Below, in pieces: positions 1 to 7,330 of a stretch of 64,000 bases of DNA. Made by a program: the position numbers and the translations under genes. The notes under the pieces are model-generated. The model was not told the DNA's origin and made no database searches. It saw only the letters and a list, made by a program, of their open reading frames with translations. Origin of the DNA: Convivina praedatoris (lineage in GTDB: Bacteria > Bacillota > Bacilli > Lactobacillales > Lactobacillaceae); the NCBI RefSeq assembly GCF_933208505.1, contig NZ_CAKOEU010000003.1. One strand, written 5' to 3'. The first letter of the stretch is position 1; each line of letters starts with the position of its first letter.

Positions 1-135
1 CTGATCTGATAAATGACCATCCTGCCGATTAACTCGATGCATTTCTACTTCTAAGCCCATGATTAGCTGACTTAATTGACGACTGAGGTCATTAAAACGA
101 ATTGTTTGACCGAAATTTGAGTAATAAATTGACAT
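1..135 (-). CDS. N-terminal fragment of a glutamate-cysteine ligase-like protein (cut by window edge)
   Basis: Only the first 45 codons are inside the window; the frame stays open to the edge. The start ATG lies at 135-133, with an AAGGTG ribosome site about 8 nt upstream. Residues 26-38 contain the pattern GLEVEMHRV followed by a Gly-containing turn. This resembles the N-terminal GLE-x-E-x-x-RV signature of gamma-glutamylcysteine synthetases, including bifunctional GshAB enzymes of lactic acid bacteria. If so, it catalyses the first step of glutathione synthesis in the cytoplasm. It starts 25 nt after the brnQ stop on the same strand, so it may be co-transcribed with brnQ. The assignment rests on a short motif and is tentative. 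Confidence 0.45.
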   Translation of the reverse strand, partial: MSIYYSNFGQTIRFNDLSRQLSQLIMGLEVEMHRVNRQDGHLSDQ

Positions 136-160
136 GATTCTGCACCTTTTTTATTATTTT

Positions 161-1537
161 TTAATCCAAAGCCTGATCTGCCATACCTTCTGAATCCTTT
201 AGTAATTGAACTTGCTGAGCTCGTTGCCAAGTTATACCAACTAGTCCACCCAAAAGTGCTGGTAGTAGCCAACCAAATCCATCGGCAGCCAAAGGCAAGT
301 ACTGATGATAACTGGCAACTAATTCTGCAATTGGTTTCCATCCAGCAATTGGTGAGTTAGCAAAAGCATCCAAAAAAGCAGGTGGGGTTACAAACCCCAT
401 AACAACGCGATAAATAGTAGGAGATTGTTTAATCCAAGGACTAAGTAATGATAAGGCAATCAAAGCTAAGGCATAGGGATATAGCAACATTAAAACAGGA
501 ACAGTCCATTTTACAATATTAGTCAGACCTGCATTAGCCGTTACAAAGGACCCAAAGGCAATGACACGTAACCACCATAAGTAGCTCACCTTCGGGAAGA
601 CACGATTCAAATCTTGGGCAAAAGAAACAAACAATCCCATGGCGGTTGTGAAAACCGCCAAAGTTACTATAACACCTGTTATTAGGACACCAAAATTTCC
701 CATATAATGAGTCACAATTTGACTAAATGCTGCCCCACCGTTTTCAGCGGGTTTAAACTGTCCGAGACTGGATACCCCCAACAAAACCAAGGCAACATAA
801 AGCAAAGATTCCAAAACAATACTTAAAAATCCAGCTTTTGCTAATACTTTAGAAACAGCCTGCCCATGAAAACCCATACCACGAACAGCGTAGACAACTG
901 ACACAGCTAGCGCCAATAAAGCCAAACCATCCATCGTATTATAGCCATCTAAAATGCCCTGAAAACCAGCGTTTTGTTGATAAGTGACTGATACCGCTTG
1001 ATTAAAATTTCCCATTGGCAATATTAAAGCTAAAACCAAAATAACACCCAAAACGATTAGAAATAGAGGATTTAAGTACTTACCCACCCATTTGGTTAAG
1101 CCTGCTTGTTTAACCGTTAAGAGGTAGGCTAACCCAAAGAATACAGCCGAAAATATTAGCATCATCCCCTGCTGATACTGCGGAGCTACAAAGGGACTAA
1201 CCCCCATTGCAAATGCTGTAGCTGCTGTTCTGGGCGTGCCCGATAAGGGACCAATTGTAAAGTGAATGGCTACTAAGACCACCGTGCCAAACCATGGGGC
1301 GACGGGGGCAGCCAAATCATAAACACTTTTGCTATTAGTCATACTTACTGCTAGCATTGCTAAAAATGGCATTAGTGCGCCAGTCAGTAGAAATCCAAGG
1401 ACAGCCAATAGCCAATTATGGCCTGCTAATTGTCCCAATTGAACCGGAAAAATTAAGTTTCCCGCTCCAAAAAACATCCCAAAGATTAAGGAAGTAACCA
1501 ATAATAACTGCTTCCGGGTCAATTTTTGTTTTTCCAT
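161..1537 (-). CDS. brnQ: Branched-chain amino acid transport system carrier protein
   Basis: A 458-residue polytopic membrane protein of the LIVCS family, which imports leucine, isoleucine and valine by cation symport. The family hallmark FFGAGNLIFP is at residues 22-31. A second conserved stretch, around residues 95-115, carries IGPLSGTPRTAATAF. About twelve hydrophobic segments span the protein, and the length is normal for the family. The start ATG at 1537 follows a GAGGAATGTAAA ribosome site. Directly upstream is a leader RNA with an Ile-rich peptide and terminator (1600-1824), so I infer that transcription responds to isoleucyl-tRNA charging. The substrate preference cannot be read from sequence, but the six isoleucine codons point to isoleucine as the sensed amino acid. 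Confidence 0.93.
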   Translation of the reverse strand: MEKQKLTRKQLLLVTSLIFGMFFGAGNLIFPVQLGQLAGHNWLLAVLGFLLTGALMPFLAMLAVSMTNSKSVYDLAAPVAPWFGTVVLVAIHFTIGPLSGTPRTAATAFAMGVSPFVAPQYQQGMMLIFSAVFFGLAYLLTVKQAGLTKWVGKYLNPLFLIVLGVILVLALILPMGNFNQAVSVTYQQNAGFQGILDGYNTMDGLALLALAVSVVYAVRGMGFHGQAVSKVLAKAGFLSIVLESLLYVALVLLGVSSLGQFKPAENGGAAFSQIVTHYMGNFGVLITGVIVTLAVFTTAMGLFVSFAQDLNRVFPKVSYLWWLRVIAFGSFVTANAGLTNIVKWTVPVLMLLYPYALALIALSLLSPWIKQSPTIYRVVMGFVTPPAFLDAFANSPIAGWKPIAELVASYHQYLPLAADGFGWLLPALLGGLVGITWQRAQQVQLLKDSEGMADQALD

Positions 1538-1599
1538 TTTACATTCCTCATAATTTCTGTTCGCTTTACTGTCTAATTATCAAAGCTGTTACAAAGCTA

Positions 1600-1643
1600 G
1601 AAATAAAGAAAGAGACCAGCTGCAAAATTTGCAGCTGGTCTCT
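1600..1643 (-). terminator. Attenuator terminator of the brnQ leader
   Basis: A perfect 13-bp stem (1611-1623 paired with 1631-1643, minus-strand arms AGAGACCAGCTGC and GCAGCTGGTCTCT) closes on an A/T-rich loop. On the minus strand it is followed by TTTCTTTATTTC. It lies between the leader peptide and brnQ, not at the end of a gene, so it acts as a conditional terminator. Its 5' arm (CAGCTGC, 1637-1631) can alternatively pair with GCAGCTG at 1662-1656, which would be an antiterminator. Confidence 0.88.
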
Positions 1644-1655
1644 TCTCTATACCAT

Positions 1656-1731
1656 CAGCTGCCTACCACTAAGAATCATGATAGGCACCACAAAGTATCA
1701 GCACCTACCCTACGGGATAATAATGCTGATA
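1656..1731 (-). promoter_or_regulatory. Mutually exclusive attenuator stems in the brnQ leader RNA
   Basis: All pairings are on the minus strand. Stem 1:2 joins TATCAGCA (1731-1724, inside the Ile codons) with TGCTGATA (1703-1696). Alternative stem 2:3 joins GGTAGGTGC (1709-1701) with GTGCCTATC (1688-1680), nine pairs including three G:U. Stem 3 proper joins TGCCTA (1687-1682) with TAGGCA (1665-1660). The antiterminator GCAGCTG (1662-1656) pairs with the terminator 5' arm. A ribosome stalled on Ile codons would block 1:2, favour 2:3, open stem 3 and free the antiterminator. A ribosome reaching the stop at 1710 would cover segment 2 and allow termination. The pairings are read from sequence; the mechanism is inferred. 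Confidence 0.75.
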
Positions 1732-1766
1732 ATAATTTCTGTGTGGTTAGCTAGATAGTTATACAT
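1710..1766 (-). CDS. Isoleucine-rich leader peptide of brnQ (attenuation peptide)
   Basis: An 18-codon open frame encodes MYNYLANHTEIIISIIIP and ends in TAG. Residues 11-17 read Ile-Ile-Ile-Ser-Ile-Ile-Ile, using ATT and ATC codons. The ATG at 1766-1764 has an AAGAGG ribosome site (1778-1773) spaced 6 nt. The putative promoter starts transcription about 20 nt upstream of the start codon, and an intrinsic terminator lies 67 nt after the stop. Density of one amino acid, a good ribosome site and alternative stems together are the textbook design of a ribosome-mediated attenuator. The peptide itself probably has no function beyond being translated. Confidence 0.85.
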   Translation of the reverse strand: MYNYLANHTEIIISIIIP

Positions 1767-1795
1767 CTTGTGCCTCTTATATATTTGGTGCTTTT

Positions 1796-1824
1796 ATTAA
1801 AACAAAATTAAAGAAAAATGTCAA
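1796..1824 (-). promoter_or_regulatory. Promoter of the brnQ leader
   Basis: A consensus -35 TTGACA (1824-1819), a 17-nt spacer and -10 TTTAAT (1801-1796) lie on the minus strand. Transcription should begin near 1789, giving a leader of about 250 nt before brnQ. Confidence 0.8.
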
Positions 1825-1850
1825 TTATAATTAGAGATTATTTTAAATCA

Positions 1851-2111
1851 CTAATCAATCAAAACGTTCATCTGAGTCTCTTTTGTTAATTTCTGGGCAA
1901 TTTGATCCAGATTTTGGACATAAACAAAAGGAATTGTACCGATTTGGCGGGAAATTGTCGCACGACCCAAACGATGCCACTCAAAAAAGACGTTAAGTTG
2001 CTGGCTATAACGCTGGTTAATAATGTGAATTTCATATATGGTATTTTGTTCACCATGACTTACTGGCTGAAGGCTACGTGCCAATTGATGGATTATTTGA
2101 TCAATTGTCAT
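1851..2111 (-). CDS. Small protein of unknown function, last gene of the SOS operon
   Basis: An 86-residue protein that I do not recognise. It starts at ATG 2111 with a strong GGAGGGG ribosome site and lies 2 nt after the YolD-like gene, so it is almost certainly co-transcribed with the translesion polymerase. The composition is soluble and mixed, with no membrane segment, Cys cluster or obvious helix-turn-helix. Two stretches look beta-rich (NTIYEIHIINQRYSQQLNVF and ATISRQIGTIPFVYV). By context it may belong to the DNA-damage response. It ends just upstream of the brnQ promoter and I see no terminator between them. Confidence 0.7.
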   Translation of the reverse strand: MTIDQIIHQLARSLQPVSHGEQNTIYEIHIINQRYSQQLNVFFEWHRLGRATISRQIGTIPFVYVQNLDQIAQKLTKETQMNVLID

Positions 2112-2113
2112 AT

Positions 2114-2467
2114 CTACCCCTCCACAATATTTAAAACTTCATCCCAATTCAAAGCTTGACCAGCGATTTGAATGGTTTGATCGGTCATTTCCTCAATCAA
2201 ACCCGTCACCGGTGGTAAAAACTGTCCATCTAAATTTTGACTATTAATTTGGACCGTTACTAGTCGATGATTCGCCCATGCATGTTGGCTAAGCTGCATA
2301 ATCATTGATAAATTCATCTCAGTAGAGTCAATCGTAGACTCTTGCTGGTGCTTTTTCATTTGCAGGGTATGATCAGATAGAAAAAAGCCATCCCACTTTA
2401 CCTTGCCACGCTCACGATAATCGTTTTCAAAGTAGCTTTTAACCCGTAATAGCTGTTCCCTATTCAT
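2114..2467 (-). CDS. YolD-like family protein
   Basis: A 117-residue protein with the YolD-family core RGKVKWDGFFLSDH near its N-terminus. YolD-like proteins are regularly encoded beside UmuC/UvrX-type Y-family polymerases in Firmicutes; some have been proposed as UmuD-like partners, but a biochemical role is not established. I chose ATG 2467 because GGAGG sits 8 nt upstream, whereas the longer frame to 2494 lacks a site. The start overlaps the polymerase stop by 8 nt (ATGAATAG), indicating translational coupling. Expression is presumably SOS-induced from the promoter at 3813-3841. Confidence 0.8.
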   Translation of the reverse strand: MNREQLLRVKSYFENDYRERGKVKWDGFFLSDHTLQMKKHQQESTIDSTEMNLSMIMQLSQHAWANHRLVTVQINSQNLDGQFLPPVTGLIEEMTDQTIQIAGQALNWDEVLNIVEG

Positions 2468-3788
2468 AAGCATTACCTCCGTTATGACCGCCAACTAAAT
2501 TAGCTCGAGCAATTGCCGTTCCCCCTTCTGCTAGAGAAAGGCCCCGTAGTAAAGCCCCATTACCAAAACGCTGACGAATTTGATCAATCGTCGTATCCAA
2601 ACGATTTTGATTAAGGTCATTCTCATAGCCTTGGAACAAATCCAATTGTTGATGAGATTGATCCTGTAAATCACTAAAAGAAACGCCAAGATAGCGCACT
2701 GACTGGCCTGTCCAAACTTTTCGCAACATTTGATTTAGAATACTCATTAAAATCTGGCTACTATTAGTCGGCCTAATAGTTAAGGACTGATGGATATTGT
2801 GGCGCCGATCGTGCCGATTATAAAATTTAACGCCCTGGTTAGCCGCCCCCAAGTAAATATTTACCCGGCCAGTGACCAATTTTTGCGCCCGAATGCGACT
2901 GGCAACTTGATCAGCCATCTCTTGTAAGACAATCTGTACCTCACTTAATTGGTGATAATCGTATGGTAAAACTTGCGAATTACTGTAAGAACGATGATGC
3001 CTCACCACTGCCTCTGTTAACTCAGAACGATCAATACCCCAGGCAGTAGCATACAATTGTTCCCCCATCAGTCCCATTTGCTCTCGTAGTTGATAAGGAT
3101 CCATAGCAGCCACATCCCCCATTGATTGAATGCCCCAAGTCTGTAATTTTTTGGCCGTTTGATGGCCAATGCCCCATACCTTACCTAGATCTTGAATCGG
3201 CCATAATCGACTAGAAACATCTTCATAGTGCCATTGGGCTAATAAATGGGGTGCTGATTTAGCATCTAGATCTAAAGCTAACTTCGCTAATACCGGACTA
3301 TCCCCAATCCCAACTGATAAATAAACACCTGTTTTCTGGAGGACTTCGGTTTGAATTCGACGAGCCACGGCCGCCGGGCTATCTCCAAAAAGATGCCAAA
3401 ACTCGGTCATATCTAAAATAACTTCATCGATAGAATACGGCAACATATGATCATCATCGACATACTGCCGATATATATCGTTAATTACTAAATTCTTTTG
3501 AATATACAGATTCATACGGGGCTCAGCTTTAATCAGGCCCGGTACATCTGGCACATCTTTTTGGCGGGTTACATTACTAATACCCAATCGTTTTTTAGCC
3601 ATGGGTGAAGCTGCCAAAACTAAACCACCGCTTTGATTTTCTTGATGTGACATGACTACTAGCAAAGCCCGTAGAGGATTAAGCATCCGTTCAACACATT
3701 CTACGCTGGCATAAAAACTTTTAGAATCAATCAAAAAAATAACGCGACGTTTTTCGTGCGCATATACCGCCTGAAATTTATTAACCAT
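2460..3788 (-). CDS. Y-family DNA polymerase (UmuC/UvrX-type translesion polymerase)
   Basis: A 442-residue ImpB/MucB/SamB-family polymerase for lesion bypass. The first catalytic Asp is D21 in FLIDSKSFYASVE and the second acidic pair is D121-E122 in SIDEVILD, matching the Y-family palm. A helix-hairpin-helix region (VWGIGHQTAKKLQTWGI) follows around residue 210, then the little-finger domain. QLDLF near residue 390 resembles a beta-clamp binding motif. The frame has an ATG at 3803 and one at 3788. The promoter -10 ends at 3813, so transcription should start close to 3806, making 3788 the more plausible start. It heads a three-gene operon. The palindromic SOS box between -35 and -10 implies LexA/HdiR repression and induction by DNA damage. 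Confidence 0.9.
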   Translation of the reverse strand: MVNKFQAVYAHEKRRVIFLIDSKSFYASVECVERMLNPLRALLVVMSHQENQSGGLVLAASPMAKKRLGISNVTRQKDVPDVPGLIKAEPRMNLYIQKNLVINDIYRQYVDDDHMLPYSIDEVILDMTEFWHLFGDSPAAVARRIQTEVLQKTGVYLSVGIGDSPVLAKLALDLDAKSAPHLLAQWHYEDVSSRLWPIQDLGKVWGIGHQTAKKLQTWGIQSMGDVAAMDPYQLREQMGLMGEQLYATAWGIDRSELTEAVVRHHRSYSNSQVLPYDYHQLSEVQIVLQEMADQVASRIRAQKLVTGRVNIYLGAANQGVKFYNRHDRRHNIHQSLTIRPTNSSQILMSILNQMLRKVWTGQSVRYLGVSFSDLQDQSHQQLDLFQGYENDLNQNRLDTTIDQIRQRFGNGALLRGLSLAEGGTAIARANLVGGHNGGNAYE

Positions 3789-3812
3789 GATACGTACCCC
3801 CATGACCTTTTC

Positions 3813-3841
3813 ATTATACGAACAAATGTTCGTATAAGCAA
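3813..3841 (-). promoter_or_regulatory. SOS promoter with a perfect LexA (DinR-type) box
   Basis: The 14-mer CGAACAAATGTTCG (3819-3832) matches the Bacillus-type SOS consensus CGAAC-N4-GTTCG exactly. It extends to a near-perfect 20-bp palindrome, ATACGAACAAATGTTCGTAT (3816-3835). It fills the 17-nt spacer between -35 TTGCTT (3841-3836) and -10 TATAAT (3818-3813), so bound repressor would block RNA polymerase. Confidence 0.92.
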
Positions 3842-3843
3842 GT

Positions 3844-3870
3844 TAAAAAACCACTGTTTTTAGCAGTGGT
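3844..3870 (-). terminator. Intrinsic terminator after the MTHFS gene
   Basis: Minus-strand hairpin with arms ACCACTG and CAGTGGT (3850-3856 and 3864-3870), followed by TTTTTTAAC. The stop region of the upstream gene overlaps the stem, and the terminator sits directly before the SOS promoter. Confidence 0.85.
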
Positions 3871-4408
3871 CATTAAAAAGAATCGTCATGATTCTTTGAT
3901 CATATTTATCTTGCGGTAAATCCGGTACAATTTGGCAACTTAAAGCTAAGGCTACAGTCGGTCCCGCATAATTGACTAGAAAGCGGTCATAGTAACCAGC
4001 CCCAAATCCTAATCGTTTACCGGTTTTGGTAAATGCCAGACCGGGGGTAATGACTAAGTCAATGGTCTCAGACTGAACAATGCTTACATCACAGGGTTCT
4101 AAAATACCCAAAGGCCCTACTTGATAACTAGTCTGTGGCGTAATTTCCACAAAAGCCATCTGCTGGTTCTTGATTTGAGGAACAACTACCTGCTTGTTAG
4201 CCTGCCAAGCCGCTTTAATTAAGGGTTGGGTATCTAGTTCAAAGGGCAAACTAAGCGTCAAAGCCACTCGCTTAGCTGTTTTCCAGCTTGCCATTTGTAA
4301 CAGCAGCTGTCGCAATGCCCTTTCTTCTTGACTGCGATTGACTCCTTGATAACTTTTTAAGCTTTTTTTTTGCTTTACGCGCCAGTCTTTTTTATTCAAT
4401 TGAACCAT
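3860..4408 (-). CDS. 5-formyltetrahydrofolate cyclo-ligase (MTHFS)
   Basis: A 182-residue cytoplasmic enzyme that converts 5-formyl-THF to 5,10-methenyl-THF using ATP, returning folate to the one-carbon pool. The family signature GFGAGYYDR is at residues 134-142, with ITPGLAF upstream. Basic residues near the N-terminus (KKDWRVKQKK) fit the usual ATP/folate loop. The length is normal. It starts 5 nt after the glyA stop, forming an operon with serine hydroxymethyltransferase, which produces 5-formyl-THF as a side product; the pairing makes metabolic sense. Confidence 0.9.
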   Translation of the reverse strand: MVQLNKKDWRVKQKKSLKSYQGVNRSQEERALRQLLLQMASWKTAKRVALTLSLPFELDTQPLIKAAWQANKQVVVPQIKNQQMAFVEITPQTSYQVGPLGILEPCDVSIVQSETIDLVITPGLAFTKTGKRLGFGAGYYDRFLVNYAGPTVALALSCQIVPDLPQDKYDQRIMTILFNDHC

Positions 4409-4413
4409 CGTAA

Positions 4414-5646
4414 TTAAGCAAAGCGGTGACCCATGGACAAGGTTTCAACCTCTTGTTTAATGGCTTTGAGTGCTTGGGAATCATCGTGTTGATGGATGGC
4501 TTGTTCAATAAGATGAGCTACTTGTTGGGCATCTTGTTCGTTAAAGCCTCGAGTGGTAATGGCTGGGGTTCCAATTCGAATACCGGAAGTCACAAAGGGA
4601 CTCAACTGTTCATTTGGCAAAGCTTCCTTATTAGTTGTAATTGAAACCGAATCCAACAATTCTTGCGTCTGCTTACCGTTTAGACCAGTCTGCGTCAAAT
4701 CCAAATTAAAGAGATGATTATCAGTCCCACCAGTTACCACACGAATATTAGCACTAGCACTAAAGACATCAGCCATAGCTTGGGCGTTGTTAATTACTTG
4801 CTGGGCATAGTCTTTGAAACTTGGTTGCAAAGCTTCCCCAAAAGCCACAGCCTTAGCAGCAATCACATGCTCCAAAGGTCCCCCTTGCGAACCTGGGAAA
4901 ATAGCTGAATTAAGCTGCTTGGCATATTTTTCTTGTGACAAAATAATACCACCACGCGGTCCCCGTAATGTTTTATGCGTTGTCGAAGTCACAACATCAG
5001 CAATGCCAACGGGATTAGGATGCAACCCAGCCGCAACTAAACCGGCAATATGGGCCATGTCAACCATCAAGTATGCACCAACTTCATCGGCAATGTCACG
5101 GAACTTTTGGAAATCAATAATCCGTGAATAGGCCGAAGCACCGGCGACAATCATTTGTGGCTTAACTTGGCGGGCAATTCGAGCAATGTCATCGTAGTCT
5201 AGCCGTTCACTATCAGAATCAACCCCATACGTATGGGATTCATAGATTTTCCCAGAAAAACTGACTTTAGCACCATGGGTTAAATGTCCCCCGGCATCTA
5301 AATCCATCCCTAAAATTTTATCTCCAGGCTTTAAAAAGGCCATATAAGCCGCGGCATTGGCTTGGGAGCCAGAATGAGGTTGAACGTTAGCATATTCAGC
5401 GCCAAATAAAGCCTTTAGGCGATCAATAGCCACTTGTTCAATCACATCGACGTATTCAGTCCCACCATAATAGCGCTTATAGGGATAACCCTCAGCATAT
5501 TTATTGGTCAAAACTGAACCTTGAGCCGCTCGAACGCCCTGTGAGGCAAAGTTTTCCGAAGCAATTAATTCAATATTACGGTTTTGACGAGCAGCTTCTT
5601 GTTGAATGGCACTCCATACTAGTGGATCTTGATCTTGATATGACAT
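4414..5646 (-). CDS. glyA: Serine hydroxymethyltransferase
   Basis: A 410-residue PLP enzyme that interconverts serine plus THF with glycine plus 5,10-methylene-THF. The PLP lysine is K225 in the motif STTHKTLRGPRGG. The substrate-site segments IASENFASQGV (28-38) and the Asp/His pair in MVDMAHIAGLV (194-204) are intact. ATG 5646 follows a GAGGTG site. The gene is followed by MTHFS and preceded, after 27 nt, by thrC on the same strand, so a thrC-glyA-MTHFS unit is likely. Confidence 0.97.
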   Translation of the reverse strand: MSYQDQDPLVWSAIQQEAARQNRNIELIASENFASQGVRAAQGSVLTNKYAEGYPYKRYYGGTEYVDVIEQVAIDRLKALFGAEYANVQPHSGSQANAAAYMAFLKPGDKILGMDLDAGGHLTHGAKVSFSGKIYESHTYGVDSDSERLDYDDIARIARQVKPQMIVAGASAYSRIIDFQKFRDIADEVGAYLMVDMAHIAGLVAAGLHPNPVGIADVVTSTTHKTLRGPRGGIILSQEKYAKQLNSAIFPGSQGGPLEHVIAAKAVAFGEALQPSFKDYAQQVINNAQAMADVFSASANIRVVTGGTDNHLFNLDLTQTGLNGKQTQELLDSVSITTNKEALPNEQLSPFVTSGIRIGTPAITTRGFNEQDAQQVAHLIEQAIHQHDDSQALKAIKQEVETLSMGHRFA

Positions 5647-5673
5647 TATTCACCTCGTTATTTTTAGTGTGGG

Positions 5674-7137
5674 TTAGAAGAGTAATTGATCAATGGTGGT
5701 CTGAATTTGATCGGGCTGAATCACCTGCTTATGCAAAATTGGTTGATCAAATAGGGTTTGAATCTGGGCAGGAATTTTTGAGTTGGTACAAGTTGCTAAG
5801 GCTACTAATCCAGATTGTCCACCAACTACTGGTTGATCCAGCGCAGTTAAAACTGCCTGTGGAAACTTGTAAGGACTAGCTGTTGCGGCTAGTAAGGTTG
5901 GTCGTTTTAAATCACTGTGTTGGTCGATAACAAAGCGCCCCACTGCTGTATGCGGATCTAACAGATAGCCATCTTGTTGGAAAGTGCTGTGAATCGTAGC
6001 TTTAATTTGTTCTTCATTGGCATAACCGGCCTTAAAATGATTCAAATTAGCTTGGGTAGTAGCTTTAAGCTGATAAAAACCATTTTCATCCAAAGCTTGC
6101 ATATACTCAGCAACTTCCTGACTATTTTGCCCACTAGCAAAATAAATCAATCGTTCTAAATTACTAGAAACCAAAATATCCATCGCCGGGGCACTAGTAA
6201 CCTTGAAGTGACGCCGTCGATCATAACAACCGGTATTAAAGAAGTCCGTTAAGACATTGTTTTCATTTGAAGCAACAGTAAACTCATTAACGGGCAAACC
6301 AATTTGACTAGCATAATAGGCAGCTAAGATATTTCCAAAATTACCAGTTGGAACGGCAATATCAACCATCTGGCCGGCCTGAATTTGTCCTTGTTTCACT
6401 AATTGAGCATAAGCATAAATATAATAAACAATTTGTGGAATCAACCGACCAATATTAATCGAGTTAGCTGATGAAAAGCGTAGCTGATGTTGGGCCAAAC
6501 GCTCCTGTAGCTCTTTTTGCCCTAAGAGAGATTTAACTGCCCGCTGGGCATCATCAAAGTTACCGGTAATAGCCGTTACATGGGCATTAGTAGCTGACTC
6601 TGTTTGCATTTGTTGCCTTTGAATATCACTAACACCAATTTCAGGATAAAAGACCAATATTTCAGTTTGGTCAACATTCCCAAAACCACTCATAGCAGCC
6701 GTTCCGGTATCACCCGAAGTCGCTGTTAGAATCACGATTTTATCATGATTGCCTTGCTTGGCAGCGGCAGTCGTCAATAGATGGGGTAAGGCTTGTAAGG
6801 CAACATCTTTAAAGGCCAAAGTTGGTCCATGGAAAAGTTCCATATAATGGAGGTTTCCGACTTGATGTAGATTGACAATATTACTACTATCCCACTGCGC
6901 TCCATAAGCCGCTTGAACGACTGACTGAATCTCCATCGGGGTGAAATCATCTAGAAAAGCAGCCAAAATCAATTCCGCAATTTCTTGATAGGACTGGTTG
7001 GCAAGCGCTCGCCATTCCAGACTAATTTGAGGCCATTGTTCCGGCACATATAGCCCTCCATCCGGTGCAATGCCAGCTAAGATAGCCTGACTGGCACTGA
7101 CAGCTGGGGCTTGCCCACGAGTTGATACATAGCGCAT
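5674..7137 (-). CDS. thrC: Threonine synthase
   Basis: A 487-residue PLP enzyme that converts O-phosphohomoserine to threonine, the last step of the pathway. The PLP lysine is K110 in HGPTLAFKDVALQ, and the phosphate-binding TATSGDTGTAAMSGF follows. The length matches the long bacterial ThrC class. Two ATG codons are available (7143 and 7137). AAGGAG lies 2 nt from the first and 8 nt from the second, so I use 7137. thrB is divergent across a 193-nt intergenic region. Confidence 0.95.
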   Translation of the reverse strand: MRYVSTRGQAPAVSASQAILAGIAPDGGLYVPEQWPQISLEWRALANQSYQEIAELILAAFLDDFTPMEIQSVVQAAYGAQWDSSNIVNLHQVGNLHYMELFHGPTLAFKDVALQALPHLLTTAAAKQGNHDKIVILTATSGDTGTAAMSGFGNVDQTEILVFYPEIGVSDIQRQQMQTESATNAHVTAITGNFDDAQRAVKSLLGQKELQERLAQHQLRFSSANSINIGRLIPQIVYYIYAYAQLVKQGQIQAGQMVDIAVPTGNFGNILAAYYASQIGLPVNEFTVASNENNVLTDFFNTGCYDRRRHFKVTSAPAMDILVSSNLERLIYFASGQNSQEVAEYMQALDENGFYQLKATTQANLNHFKAGYANEEQIKATIHSTFQQDGYLLDPHTAVGRFVIDQHSDLKRPTLLAATASPYKFPQAVLTALDQPVVGGQSGLVALATCTNSKIPAQIQTLFDQPILHKQVIQPDQIQTTIDQLLF

Positions 7138-7176
7138 TAGCATTTCTCCTTTTCAAGTCCTACAGGGTTAAGTCTA

Positions 7177-7182
7177 ATTATA
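7177..7182 (-). promoter_or_regulatory. Extended -10 promoter element for thrC
   Basis: Minus-strand TGTTATAAT, a TGn-extended -10 with perfect TATAAT, about 40 nt upstream of the thrC start. No convincing -35 is present. The 193-nt thrC/thrB gap also contains an AT-rich inverted repeat at 7240-7260. I found no leader peptide rich in Thr, Ile, Met or Lys on either strand. Confidence 0.6.
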
Positions 7183-7330
7183 ACAAAGTATTTTGTTTTT
7201 ATGAGGGATGTGATAGAGTTAAAAATTAATGAGTATACCATAAATAAATTTTTTATTTATATTTACTAGTGCTCTTTATTAAAGTAAAAACAAATATCAA
7301 TTAAATTTATGAAAAAGTGAGGATATAAAC

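Noticed and set aside
1600..1800. T-box riboswitch upstream of brnQ
   Set aside because: No AGGGTGGNACCGCG-like sequence or Stem I features; the peptide with six Ile codons and its stems explain the leader better.
4426..5131. Plus-strand open frames opposite glyA
   Set aside because: They are antisense shadows of a conserved gene, without ribosome sites or recognisable protein features.
7240..7260. 21-bp AT-rich palindrome as an operator
   Set aside because: Made only of A and T in a very AT-rich region; this level of symmetry is expected by chance.
7144..7330. Leader peptide for thrB-lysC or thrC
   Set aside because: Short frames on both strands lack a run of Thr, Ile, Met or Lys codons, and no terminator-like stem is present.
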